Origin: an uncultured Bacteroidales bacterium
GTDB taxonomy: Bacteria > Bacteroidota > Bacteroidia > Bacteroidales > UBA932
Assembly: GCA_944322575.1 (NCBI GenBank)
Contig: CALUPK010000007.1
Location: 1-64,000 of the forward strand
Length of the DNA: 64,000 bases
Reading direction: 5' to 3'
The position numbers and the translations under genes are program-made. Positions 7,833 through 16,188 of the stretch are shown piece after piece. Within the stretch, counting starts at the first letter, position 1; each line of letters opens with the position of its first letter. The notes beneath the pieces are model-generated. The model ran no database searches. It was not told where the DNA came from and saw nothing but the letters and a program-made list of their open reading frames with translations.

Positions 7833-8990
7833 CTATTCCCCTTTAATAAGAATTTTGATCTGCTTCAACTGTCCTTCGATATCATCCAAAGCTTGTTCTA
7901 CTTCTTCCGATTCTCTGTACTTGAAAACTTTGTCCTTTACAATACCTAAGGCCTTATATGCCTTGTTCAGAGACTTTCTTACCAGTTCTTCCTCTCCGCC
8001 TGTCAACTCATAAGCACCTGCCAGGTCTCCGTATCTTTTCAGGTACTCTGTTGACTCTTTGTTGGACAGTACCGGGGCCAGCATTTTGCCGATATTTCGA
8101 GAATCGGATATGACTCTGTTCTGATCATATTCGTTCAATCCGAAAATCCATTTCGTTATGTCGGTCAATTGCTCTATGTGCGCGGTGTCTATGATGTCTT
8201 TACTAAAGTCTATCTCGCTGAAAGGCGGGACTCCTATGTATTGGGCGATAGATGTCCTTCCCATTCCCAAAGCTACCTGAAGAAGTGAAAAGCGCTCTTT
8301 GATATGTTTACTCTGATAGTTTACAATCTCCTGGTCTATGATGTTGAAGAGGCAGTAATAGACATATAGTTTCAGTATGGTGTCTTTCCTGTCGGCGATC
8401 TGTTTCTTGATTGTATCGATAGCCTGGCTTGTTGTCATGCCGTCATTGTGCCTGCACTGCTCGACTTTGTCATAGATGTACCTGGCTTTTGCGTATGCAT
8501 CCCATTTTCTATTGCCGGCGATGTGCCTGATGCCTAAGTATGCATCTACATTCTTACGTTCGCGATATACTATTGCCGGTATAGTCTGTAGATTGTCCTT
8601 AATTTCGGGGCTGGAGATTTTAGGGAAATCTTCGTCAATATCAAGCATTGTCCGCAATGACTCATCCAGCAGCAATTTTATGGAGGATACTCTGCGGTTG
8701 CCTTCTATTACGATATAGTTGTAATCCGCAACATTGTCCTTATTGACTGCGTCAAAGTCACGGCTGTTCTCCGGAACAACGATGATGGGCTCCTCGGGGA
8801 GGAATCCATGTATGGCCAGCGAGCCTGCAAGTTCATCCAGTTCCTCATGCTGATACATCTGAGATAATATCTCATTCTGATCGTTTTTCAGATTCTCTCC
8901 GGCTAACCTTGGATTATTATTATCCAATAGTAAGTTGGCTAAGGGGATATTAATAATCTCTAATTTTCTATTATCGTTGAATGTGGCCAT
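7833..8990 (-). CDS. ParB/sulfiredoxin-fold protein in a restriction-like operon
   Basis: A 385-residue protein when started at ATG 8990. The frame stays open to 9059, but the promoter (-7 at 9011-9018) lies inside that extension, so the shorter start is chosen. Residues 50-100 contain a ParB N-terminal-like nucleotide-binding core with YIVIEGNRRVSSIKLL, matching the ParB box with its GxxR. The remainder is mostly helical with a central segment resembling a helix-turn-helix (ALGMGRTSIAQYIGVPPF). There is no ParA partner, so chromosome segregation is unlikely. ParB-fold proteins in defence loci often act as nucleotide-dependent DNA-sensing or nuclease components. It is the first gene of a three-gene operon. 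Confidence 0.7.
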   Translation of the reverse strand: MATFNDNRKLEIINIPLANLLLDNNNPRLAGENLKNDQNEILSQMYQHEELDELAGSLAIHGFLPEEPIIVVPENSRDFDAVNKDNVADYNYIVIEGNRRVSSIKLLLDESLRTMLDIDEDFPKISSPEIKDNLQTIPAIVYRERKNVDAYLGIRHIAGNRKWDAYAKARYIYDKVEQCRHNDGMTTSQAIDTIKKQIADRKDTILKLYVYYCLFNIIDQEIVNYQSKHIKERFSLLQVALGMGRTSIAQYIGVPPFSEIDFSKDIIDTAHIEQLTDITKWIFGLNEYDQNRVISDSRNIGKMLAPVLSNKESTEYLKRYGDLAGAYELTGGEEELVRKSLNKAYKALGIVKDKVFKYRESEEVEQALDDIEGQLKQIKILIKGE

Positions 8991-9010
8991 GTGTATTTGT
9001 TTTACTGTCA

Positions 9011-9042
9011 CAAAAGTAGTCGATTCCTCCAAGGATAGCAAA
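9011..9042 (-). promoter_or_regulatory. Promoter of the ParB-like/nuclease/methyltransferase operon
   Basis: On the minus strand a -33 TTTG (9039-9042) precedes TACTTTTG (9011-9018) by 20 nt. The leader to ATG 8990 is short, about 15-20 nt, and this placement decides the start codon of the ParB-like gene. Confidence 0.65.
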
Positions 9043-9067
9043 ATTTTTGTAATAAACAAGAAAAAGA

Positions 9068-9130
9068 TAAGGCTGCTTAAATTTTTTCTTAATGAGCCGT
9101 AAGTCTATAAGTTACTTATGTTCAGCCTTA
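9068..9130. terminator. Nested inverted repeat between two defence operons
   Basis: Outer arms TAAGGCTG (9068-9075) and CAGCCTTA (9123-9130) enclose an inner perfect palindrome ATAAGT-T-ACTTAT (9107-9119). It lies downstream of mcrC and upstream of the ParB-operon promoter. A terminator for the McrBC operon or an operator for the next operon would both fit. The rest of 9060-9187 holds no gene. Confidence 0.35.
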
Positions 9131-9187
9131 CAGTGATTTACAATAGATACTTGCGGAGGTGCTGCAAGTTGTGAGGCCATGCGCTTG

Positions 9188-11062
9188 CTAATCGAGGAGG
9201 TCGGTGTAGCTGTCGATGTAGATGGGGGTGCCGGGGATGAAGTTGAATGAGCCCGACGGGAGTTTGGTGCCGTCTATGAGGTCATAGCCAACGGCTCTTT
9301 GTACGATTTCGGTGGGGGTAACTGATGGTTCTGGAGCTGACATTTCCTTTATAGTGTAAACAAGGTATTTGTCCTGCGGAGTGGATGTGGAGGAGTTGGG
9401 GTCGAATGGATAGGATATGGAGCACAGGGCATTGCGGTCCATGATTTTGGGGGTACCTGCTATGTCGTACCACGTGAACTGGTCTGTGTGGTTGATATCG
9501 TACAGCAGGAGCTTGCTTGCGTGGAGGGTCTGGTCGGTGGGGCATATCGCTCCGGGACGGTGGTTGGGGCCGTCCTGCAGGCGGACGTTGTAGAGGCGGT
9601 GCTGCCGGATCCATTCGAGGTGGCTGCTGCTCCGGTAGCAGCCGATAAGGAGGATTTCTCTGTAGGCGCGGGAGAGTATGCGGCTTATCTGCTCCATATA
9701 GCCGTTGTGGTCTGATGTGAGGTCAAAGGGCTCGACTTGGAGGCGAAGGTTGTATTTTCCGGCTGTCTTGTCGAAGATGTAGTCGTCCAGGGGCTTGTTG
9801 AATTTCTGTGAGAAGGGGTACAGCAGGACCAGCTTGGGGATTGCTGGGAAGATGACGGCTTTGTCCGGGTCGGGGCCTTTCTCATATTTCCGGCCGTAGG
9901 CGAAGAGCTGGTACATGTCCTTGATCTCAATCAGGTAGTTGCTGTCGGGCTTTTCCTGGTTGAGGTTTTTCCACTTGGTGTCGATGATGATGCTCTGGTA
10001 TGTCCTGAAAGGGTCGGTCCGGACTCCGGCTTCGATGAAGATGTCGGGCCGCAGCTGGAAGCGTCTGCCGGAGCCCTGTTTGTCCACAAGGTAATGGGCG
10101 GTGTGCTGGGTATGGACTTTGAACTCGTCCACTCGGGTGCGGAAGTAGTCTTTGAAGAGTTTGGCGACAAAGCTTTCGAAGAGTTTTTCCGCTGGAAACA
10201 GCAGGGCCTGGTTGATGCAGTTGCCGCTGAAGGTGGTGAATCCTCTGCCGAGGAGGATGGTTTCGCTCCAGCGGATGATTCGGGTGTATTTGTCCATCAT
10301 CCTGTCTGCGTTGAGGGACCTGTGCAGGTCTCCGTGGATGTCGCTGGAGGCGGGTATGTCCGAGAGCAGGTCGAGCAGCATATTGATGCGGGCCGAGTTC
10401 CTGGTTGAGGTGGTGATGCTCTGGAGCCTTTTCAAGGTGCTTACTATGATTTTGTTCTGGGGTATCTGCTCATCGTAGATATGATGACGGACGTAGAACC
10501 GGGACTGGTCGATGCTGTTTCTACGGATGTGCTCGCTGACCAGCAGGCGGCCTTTGAGGTAGCGTTCGTTGCCTTCGGTCAGGATGTAGCTTTTCCCGAG
10601 GCCGGTCTGATAAATCTGCTCCGCTTCGTTGAGGTAGTTGCTGATGTAGACTTCGAGTATGGGGAAGTTCTTCCGGGTCAGCAGGCCGGTGTCCTGAAAT
10701 GTGACGGCGTCGATGCCGCGGAGGGCCGAGAGCATCTTCAGGAAGATGCGACGGCAGGTGTTCCGGTCGGTCTCTTCCTGACCGGAGTGGCGGTAGATTT
10801 TCGGCAGGATTTCTATTATGGTCCCGTCGGTTGTCTGGACGGTGCCGACATAGTTGCAGGCCTGTATCCTGCGCTTGCTGCCGCGGATGGTCTTTTTGAA
10901 GACTTTATCGATGTCGGGGAAGGTGCGGCTGTCGGAATGGCTGAATGCCCATAGGTTCTCAAACGACTTCCTGGACAGTTCCTGGCCGCCGTCGGCGAAG
11001 AATCTGTCTCCATGTTCTTCTATGGAGCCGTATTCTGAAATGACTATGAGTTTTTCTGCCAT
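9188..11062 (-). CDS. mcrC: McrC-like nuclease subunit of a GTP-dependent restriction system
   Basis: A 624-residue McrC family protein, longer than E. coli McrC (about 350). The N-terminal 300 residues resemble the McrC scaffold, including YVGTVQTTDGTIIEILPKIY and YLKGRLLVSEHIRRN. A PD-(D/E)XK core follows: RPDIFIE with Asp340, then IIIDTKWKNL with Asp361 and Lys363. It should supply the cleavage activity and stimulate GTP hydrolysis of the McrB ring. The gene starts 8 nt after mcrB and is GC-rich. The C-terminal 200 residues beyond the nuclease core are not typical of E. coli McrC and may be an added domain. Confidence 0.88.
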   Translation of the reverse strand: MAEKLIVISEYGSIEEHGDRFFADGGQELSRKSFENLWAFSHSDSRTFPDIDKVFKKTIRGSKRRIQACNYVGTVQTTDGTIIEILPKIYRHSGQEETDRNTCRRIFLKMLSALRGIDAVTFQDTGLLTRKNFPILEVYISNYLNEAEQIYQTGLGKSYILTEGNERYLKGRLLVSEHIRRNSIDQSRFYVRHHIYDEQIPQNKIIVSTLKRLQSITTSTRNSARINMLLDLLSDIPASSDIHGDLHRSLNADRMMDKYTRIIRWSETILLGRGFTTFSGNCINQALLFPAEKLFESFVAKLFKDYFRTRVDEFKVHTQHTAHYLVDKQGSGRRFQLRPDIFIEAGVRTDPFRTYQSIIIDTKWKNLNQEKPDSNYLIEIKDMYQLFAYGRKYEKGPDPDKAVIFPAIPKLVLLYPFSQKFNKPLDDYIFDKTAGKYNLRLQVEPFDLTSDHNGYMEQISRILSRAYREILLIGCYRSSSHLEWIRQHRLYNVRLQDGPNHRPGAICPTDQTLHASKLLLYDINHTDQFTWYDIAGTPKIMDRNALCSISYPFDPNSSTSTPQDKYLVYTIKEMSAPEPSVTPTEIVQRAVGYDLIDGTKLPSGSFNFIPGTPIYIDSYTDLLD

Positions 11063-11070
11063 CGGATATT

Positions 11071-12765
11071 CTATGCGGTGATGTGGTCTATGAATGCGGA
11101 TGCCGATTCATTGCTCATGGAGGCGCTTTCTATACCCTCTGTGTTCAGGATGTAGAAACTGGTTTCCTCGCTGTCAGAGTCGTATCTACTGAATGCTGCT
11201 GTTGCGTCACCATCCTCGATATAGAAAGAGTGTTCATCAGGGATGCGGTCCTTTTCTCCAAGGACGAAACGTATCTTCTCCACATCGTTGTAGAAGTACT
11301 CCTGCAGGAGAGGGATGATTTTATTTGCCAGTGCTTTGAGTATCCGAATGCTCTCGTCTGCGGCAGAGGCTTCTATGTCGTAGAAGTAGGAGTGGCCTAT
11401 CTGGCGGTCCTGGCCAAGGAGGGCGCGGATTCTGTCATTTATCGCTTGAAGAATGGTTTTGGCTTTATCACTCCTCAGTACACTGTAGTCCGGCAGATAT
11501 TCCTTGAACTGGAAGCGACGGCGGAGGGCGGTGTCCAGTATCTGGATACTGCGGTCGGCGGTGTTCATGGTGCCGAGTAGGCGAAGGTTGGCAGGGACTC
11601 CGAAAAGCTCCTGAGTGTACGGCAGCCTGACTATCATTTCGTTCTGGGCTCCCAGTCTCTTGTTCTCTTCTATCAGGGATATCAAGTCTCCGAATACTGC
11701 TGATATGTTGGCGCGGTTGATCTCGTCTATGCAGAACAGGAACTGCCTGGACTTGTCCCCGGCTGCTGCTGCGAATTTGGCGTTCCTACTTTCATTGGTG
11801 TCGGAGCAACATTCTGCCAAGGAACTGTAGCCGGCTAAAACCGCAGCCCTCTCACATGTATTGTAAAACACGCCTTTTTCGTAACTGTATTCTATCCTGT
11901 TATCTTCTGTTGTCTTGGCTTTCAGACCGATGATGAACTCCTCGTAGCTGTAGGACTGGTGGAAGGTGATGACGGAGCGGTTACCCTCTGGATATCCGGC
12001 AAATATTTTCTGCATTTCATAGGTTTTGCCTGTGCCGGGAGGGCCGTAGAGGATGGTGTTGAGCAGTGTGCTACATAATCCTTTCTGATTATTTTTATCT
12101 GCGTCAAAGGTATAGTATTCACTAGCATCAAATGGAAATATGATTAAACATGCAAGTGTATTTAACGCAGCATAAAGTGGTTGAAAAAAAGGACCTCTTG
12201 TCAAATCTCCTGCGTTTGCCACTACAAATGACTTATTCAGTTTTACTGTGAAATTTTCGGAAAAGTCATTTCCTCCTAAGTTATGGAATAATTGCCTATC
12301 TTCATAAAGATTATTATCGTATTCTAGATAGAAATCTTTAAAATTTATATGAAATAATCTGTCAAATAATGACTTTGACATATGAAAGTCGTTAAGAAAC
12401 CTTTCAATAAGATCTTTTTCAGTCACACCATCGCTAAAAGCGGTTCTACGATACGCCCAAACTAATACGGGAACAACATTTGGTTTACTTTGAGTAAATA
12501 AAGACATTTGTTCTTCCCAATCATTTGCAAATATCACGGAGTAAACATTATCACTTCCTTCTGAATAATTTTTCTTGTTTGCTAAGCGAAATGATTCTTC
12601 TAAAAAAGTAGACAGTTTATATGTGTCAATCAGATAATTACGGTTAGGCTGAATGATATCGCCAATAGAATACAAAATTCCAAGAATACCCCAAAACTTA
12701 TCCTTTGTTGTCTCTGAGATACTTTTATATGCTGCTTCAACACAATTAAGACTAAAATATTTCAT
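11071..12765 (-). CDS. mcrB: McrB-like AAA+ GTPase
   Basis: A 564-residue McrB family motor. Walker A is GPPGTGKT at residues 241-248, Walker B is FLFCIDEINRANISAVFGDL, and the McrB-type sensor MNTADRSIQILDTALRRRF follows. Residues 1-240 form an N-terminal region that should recognise DNA; I do not recognise its fold. The DNA coding for this N-terminal part is AT-rich (33-35% GC in sampled 60-bp lines) while the AAA+ part is 47-58% GC, with the switch at about 12,060 just upstream of Walker A. It begins 1 nt after the methyltransferase gene and is followed by mcrC. Confidence 0.9.
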   Translation of the reverse strand: MKYFSLNCVEAAYKSISETTKDKFWGILGILYSIGDIIQPNRNYLIDTYKLSTFLEESFRLANKKNYSEGSDNVYSVIFANDWEEQMSLFTQSKPNVVPVLVWAYRRTAFSDGVTEKDLIERFLNDFHMSKSLFDRLFHINFKDFYLEYDNNLYEDRQLFHNLGGNDFSENFTVKLNKSFVVANAGDLTRGPFFQPLYAALNTLACLIIFPFDASEYYTFDADKNNQKGLCSTLLNTILYGPPGTGKTYEMQKIFAGYPEGNRSVITFHQSYSYEEFIIGLKAKTTEDNRIEYSYEKGVFYNTCERAAVLAGYSSLAECCSDTNESRNAKFAAAAGDKSRQFLFCIDEINRANISAVFGDLISLIEENKRLGAQNEMIVRLPYTQELFGVPANLRLLGTMNTADRSIQILDTALRRRFQFKEYLPDYSVLRSDKAKTILQAINDRIRALLGQDRQIGHSYFYDIEASAADESIRILKALANKIIPLLQEYFYNDVEKIRFVLGEKDRIPDEHSFYIEDGDATAAFSRYDSDSEETSFYILNTEGIESASMSNESASAFIDHITA

Positions 12766-12766
12766 A

Positions 12767-13795
12767 TTACTCGCCCTTATTATAATAATATATCATGTTT
12801 TTCATTATTTGGGTAATTATTGGCACACTAACAGAATTACCTAATTGTTTATATGCCTGATTATCCGATACAGGCATTTTAAAATCATCTGGGAATCCCT
12901 GAAGTCGTTTGGCTTCTATAACTGAGAGTTTTCTACCAAGATCCCATAATTTTGGTGTTCTACCAGCTATAATTGTTGGTGCGTATGTGTCCAGGCATGC
13001 ATAAAACGCCTCTTGTATTTGAGTCTTAGCCTTGTCTCCAACATGGAACCTTAACGAACCATCTTTTTTCTGGTATGAATAAACTCCATACTTACCTTTT
13101 TTTGTGTTGGAAGCGTATTTTGAATTATCATGCTGCACCCTGCTTTGATTTTGGCAATTGGCAAAGTGATACTGAATTCTATCCATCTCAAACTTAGACA
13201 ACTTCAATGAGGGTGTTTTATCATTGACATCAACGATATCTCTCAAGGTTGGTTGCACATTTATTTTTGGTGGGAACTCAAAATGAGTAGGTTTGTCAAA
13301 GCCTACGCAGTACCATCGTTCTCTTTTCTGAGGAAGTCCATAATCGAGGGATGATAGTATTGTCCAATGGACATCATATCCCAATTCTTTTAAATTAGAA
13401 AGAATTATTTCAAGTGTCTCACCTTTTCTATGGGAGACAAGACCTTTAACATTTTCTAAGAAAAACATTTTGGGCTTGTGATGTGCCAGTATGCGGCAGA
13501 TATCAAAAAATAGAGTTCCTCGTGTTTGGTCTTCAAAGCCTTCTCCTAAACCAGCATAACTAAACGGCTGACAAGGGAAACCAGCTGTCAAAATATCAAA
13601 AGAAGGGATATCTTTTGCCTCTATTTTAGTAATATCTCCTGAGGGTATTTCTCCAAAATTAGCATTATATGTTTGTTGAGCGAAAGAATCTATGTCGGAA
13701 GAGAATACGCATGTTACGTTATTCTTCTCCATAGCTAACCTAAATCCTCCTATTCCACAAAAAAGATCAATACCCTTATATTTTTTCTTTGACAT
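12767..13795 (-). CDS. DNA (cytosine-5) methyltransferase linked to McrBC
   Basis: A 342-residue m5C methyltransferase. Motif I DLFCGIGGF is at residues 10-18, motif IV GFPCQPFS has catalytic Cys75, ENVKGL is motif VI, QKRERWYCVGF is motif VIII and LGNSVSVPII is motif X. It is the first gene of the operon with mcrB and mcrC. Classical McrBC cuts methylated DNA and has no methyltransferase. Linkage to one points instead to an LlaJI-type restriction-modification system, where McrB/McrC-like subunits cut unmethylated sites protected by m5C enzymes. The gene is as AT-rich as the mcrB 5' half, unlike the GC-rich DNA on both sides. Confidence 0.92.
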   Translation of the reverse strand: MSKKKYKGIDLFCGIGGFRLAMEKNNVTCVFSSDIDSFAQQTYNANFGEIPSGDITKIEAKDIPSFDILTAGFPCQPFSYAGLGEGFEDQTRGTLFFDICRILAHHKPKMFFLENVKGLVSHRKGETLEIILSNLKELGYDVHWTILSSLDYGLPQKRERWYCVGFDKPTHFEFPPKINVQPTLRDIVDVNDKTPSLKLSKFEMDRIQYHFANCQNQSRVQHDNSKYASNTKKGKYGVYSYQKKDGSLRFHVGDKAKTQIQEAFYACLDTYAPTIIAGRTPKLWDLGRKLSVIEAKRLQGFPDDFKMPVSDNQAYKQLGNSVSVPIITQIMKNMIYYYNKGE

Positions 13796-13822
13796 TTGTT
13801 TTCAATACTTAATATTAACCAA

Positions 13823-13830
13823 CAAAGATA
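13823..13830 (-). promoter_or_regulatory. -7 box of the methyltransferase-mcrBC operon
   Basis: TATCTTTG on the minus strand, 27 nt before ATG 13795. The -33 region is less clear. The heptamer cluster at 13860-13923 begins about 30 bp upstream of this box. Confidence 0.55.
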
Positions 13831-13859
13831 GAGATTTTCCATAAATGAGCGAACAGAAT

Positions 13860-13923
13860 TGTCCCATACTGTCCCGCTTGTCCCAGTGTCCCACGGTGCG
13901 GGACACGTGGGACAGATGGGACA
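13860..13923. repeat. Iteron-like cluster of TGTCCC heptamers
   Basis: Four copies of TGTCCC(A/G) start at 13860, 13870, 13879 and 13887. Three inverted copies (C/T)GGGACA start at 13899, 13908 and 13917. Spacing is 8-10 bp, about one helical turn, and the halves face each other around 13896. Two more TGTCCCG and an inverted copy lie at 14096-14117 in the primase coding region. The position, between a primase gene and the cargo operon promoter, suits a replication origin or a regulator-binding array. Confidence 0.7.
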
Positions 13924-13948
13924 GCACCGGGTCATCGGCCGGCCTGGG

Positions 13949-15160
13949 CTATATGGGGTCTGCGTGGCGGATGGCGGTGGGTATGAGGTCCAACTCGCTG
14001 ATAAGCAGGTCGAGGGCGCTCCAGTGCTCCTGTGGGAAGTACGGGGCGACGAGCCGGGTGGCGGGACTGGTGAAGTCGGGGAGGCTGCCGGGGTCTGTCC
14101 CGCTTTGTCCCGGGACATGGCTGCGGGACGGGACGGCGGTGTGCTCCTGGAGGGCTCCGGGGATGGCTGCCGGGATGGGCCCGCCGGAGGCTGTGCGGCT
14201 GATGCAGTCCTGCCGCCAGCGGATGAGCCAGTCGGCGATGTCGATGTGGGCGAGCCGTTCTTTGTCGGTGGCGTTCTTTTCCAGGACATCGGAGACGGTT
14301 ATGGTCAGGTCTCCGATGGCGGAGAGTTTCTCTTTCCACTGCTGATATCCGTCCACGTCGGGGAAGGCGATGACCCTGCGGCCTCGGAGGACGGCGAGCT
14401 TTTCGGGGGAGAGCTGGGATTTGCCTCCGGTGGCGAGCCAGATGTATTTGGGCATGATGGCCGAGGCGATGACGGCGGTCTTCTCGGACTCGACGAGGGC
14501 TATGGTCCGGCCTCTGCTGCCGGGTTCGGAGAGCAGGTGCTCGCCGAAGAGGCACTGGGTGAGCTGCCAGCCGGGAGGGAGCTGGCCGGTGCGTTTCATC
14601 AGGGAGTGGACCCAGCCGATGCGGAAGGGTGTGCCGGGGTCTTTGATCCGTCTGCCTGTGGCGGGGTCGTATTTCATGATCTTGCCGGTGCGTATGTGGC
14701 CTGCGGTGTCTATCTGGAAGTAGATGACGTCGCGGGAGCGGGTGACTCCGAGGCGGTAGGTGTCTGTGAGGGCGGCTACGGTGTCCTCGGGGAAGATGGT
14801 GCGTAGGAATGCGGTGAAGGTGCTGGGGATGTCCTTGCGGACGGAGCGGCGGAGGATGTCCTGCGGGATGGTGCACAGGGGGCTGTGCGTTGTGTGCCTG
14901 GGCTGTGACGGACGGGGTGCGGTTGTTGGCCTGTGTTGCCGGGTGCGGCTGAGTTCCGGATGGTCCAGGAAGTATTGCCCGGGGGTGCGGTGGTAGCCGC
15001 AGGAGGACTCGTGGTCGCAGCGGCCTACGGTCTCGTCCAGCATGTTGCCGCCGGGGTCTACGTAGCGGGTGAAGCAGTGGGGTCTGCCGCACTGGGGACA
15101 GGTGTGGCGGGTGCTGCGCCCGGCGTATTTCTGGAGGGTGTAGGTGCGTTCTGTGCTCAT
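13949..15160 (-). CDS. Zinc-finger/Toprim-like primase of the mobile element
   Basis: A 403-residue protein starting at ATG 15160, which overlaps the stop of the RepA-like gene by 4 nt (ATGA); the longer open frame upstream is noise in GC-rich DNA. The N-terminus has a zinc ribbon, CPQCGRPHCF with a second Cys pair in RCDHESSCGYH (residues 20-60). The middle contains a Toprim-like region: TIALVESEKTAVIAS, then RRVIAFPDVDGYQQW. This arrangement matches DUF6371/primase-like proteins of Bacteroidota integrative elements. Coupling to the RepA-like ATPase suggests the two initiate element replication together. Confidence 0.78.
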   Translation of the reverse strand: MSTERTYTLQKYAGRSTRHTCPQCGRPHCFTRYVDPGGNMLDETVGRCDHESSCGYHRTPGQYFLDHPELSRTRQHRPTTAPRPSQPRHTTHSPLCTIPQDILRRSVRKDIPSTFTAFLRTIFPEDTVAALTDTYRLGVTRSRDVIYFQIDTAGHIRTGKIMKYDPATGRRIKDPGTPFRIGWVHSLMKRTGQLPPGWQLTQCLFGEHLLSEPGSRGRTIALVESEKTAVIASAIMPKYIWLATGGKSQLSPEKLAVLRGRRVIAFPDVDGYQQWKEKLSAIGDLTITVSDVLEKNATDKERLAHIDIADWLIRWRQDCISRTASGGPIPAAIPGALQEHTAVPSRSHVPGQSGTDPGSLPDFTSPATRLVAPYFPQEHWSALDLLISELDLIPTAIRHADPI

Positions 15161-16188
15161 GGCTGTGTCTGCTGGGTTTTGAGGGTCTCGGCTTTTTTGA
15201 GGATGCGGCCTGCTGCGGACTTGCTGAGGCCGAGGATGGCGGCGATGTCGCGGACGGTCTTGCCCTGGCTTTTGAGGTCGAGGATGTTCTGCATCTGTGC
15301 GGTGTCCTCGTCTCCTTCCCTGGGCCTGAGGTGCTCCTTTTCGGTGGAGTGGCCTACGGGCTCGAAGTGGAGGAAGCCGTCTCCGGGGTCTATCTCGCAG
15401 ACTATGACGTTGTCGGAGTCGTAGCGGTACTCTCCGGCGCGGACCTTGAGCTGCTTGATGTAGCGCAGGCCTGTGTCCTTGGCGCTCTTGCCGATGGCGA
15501 AGACGCTGTCGAAGAAGTTGTAGAGTTTCTTGGAGCCGGCGAGGTCGTTCTGGGTGATGGGGTTGCTCATGTTGCGCTTGGGGGTGTGGGCTATGATGAG
15601 TAGGGACCAGCCGTGTTTCTTTTTCAATGACATGAGCTTCATCATGAAGAGGCCGGCTACGTCGCCTTTTTCGGATGCGTTGCAGAGGTAGGTGAGGTTG
15701 TCGATGATGATGACGCGGGCCTCGACGGCCTGTGCTGCGGCTTCGATGTCGGCGAAGAAGGTATCCTCGTAGTTGTCGGCGCGGATGGCTTCGGGGACTA
15801 TCTCTGCGCGGAGGAAGCCTTCGGGGAAGATGTGGCGGGTGCGGGTTGCGGGGTTGTAGTAGCGGAGCTGGAACTGTTTGTCGGAGAGCTCGCAGTCTAC
15901 GTATAGGACTTTCTGGTCGCGGGCTATCTCGTCTGCCATCTGGACGGCGAGGATGGACTTGCCGAGGTTGGAGTCGGCGAAGAGGCAGCATACCTCGCCT
16001 TCGTACCAGAGGCTGTGGTAGAGGTCGCGTGGGTCGGGCCGGGTGACGGCGTCGAGGACGGTGCTGTTGGCGGTCTTGATGCGGAGCATGCCGACGGTGC
16101 CGGCGGTGCGGTCGAGCTCGGCGCTGATGGCGGCTACGGGGTTGAAGTCCTGTCCCTGCGGGGTCTGTGTGTGGTCGCTATTTTCCAT
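15157..16188 (-). CDS. RepA-like AAA ATPase/helicase of the mobile element
   Basis: A 343-residue RecA-fold ATPase of the RepA/AAA_25 type. The P-loop is FADSNLGKSILA (about residues 69-80), Walker B is ARVIIIDNLTYL, and a DnaB/RepA-like strand SLLIIAHTPKR follows. The C-terminal 40 residues form an added helix-turn-helix, GKTVRDIAAILGLSKSAAGR, a fusion that could bind DNA at the origin. It is typically encoded next to excisionase-like HTH and primase genes in Bacteroidota integrative elements, as here. It overlaps the upstream HTH gene by 11 bp and the primase gene by 4 bp. Confidence 0.85.
   Translation of the reverse strand: MENSDHTQTPQGQDFNPVAAISAELDRTAGTVGMLRIKTANSTVLDAVTRPDPRDLYHSLWYEGEVCCLFADSNLGKSILAVQMADEIARDQKVLYVDCELSDKQFQLRYYNPATRTRHIFPEGFLRAEIVPEAIRADNYEDTFFADIEAAAQAVEARVIIIDNLTYLCNASEKGDVAGLFMMKLMSLKKKHGWSLLIIAHTPKRNMSNPITQNDLAGSKKLYNFFDSVFAIGKSAKDTGLRYIKQLKVRAGEYRYDSDNVIVCEIDPGDGFLHFEPVGHSTEKEHLRPREGDEDTAQMQNILDLKSQGKTVRDIAAILGLSKSAAGRILKKAETLKTQQTQP

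Noticed and set aside
15161..15991. 680-codon version of the primase starting at 15991
   Set aside because: The extra 277 residues are Arg/Pro/His-rich and overlap the RepA-like gene completely; the ATGA-coupled start at 15160 is better.
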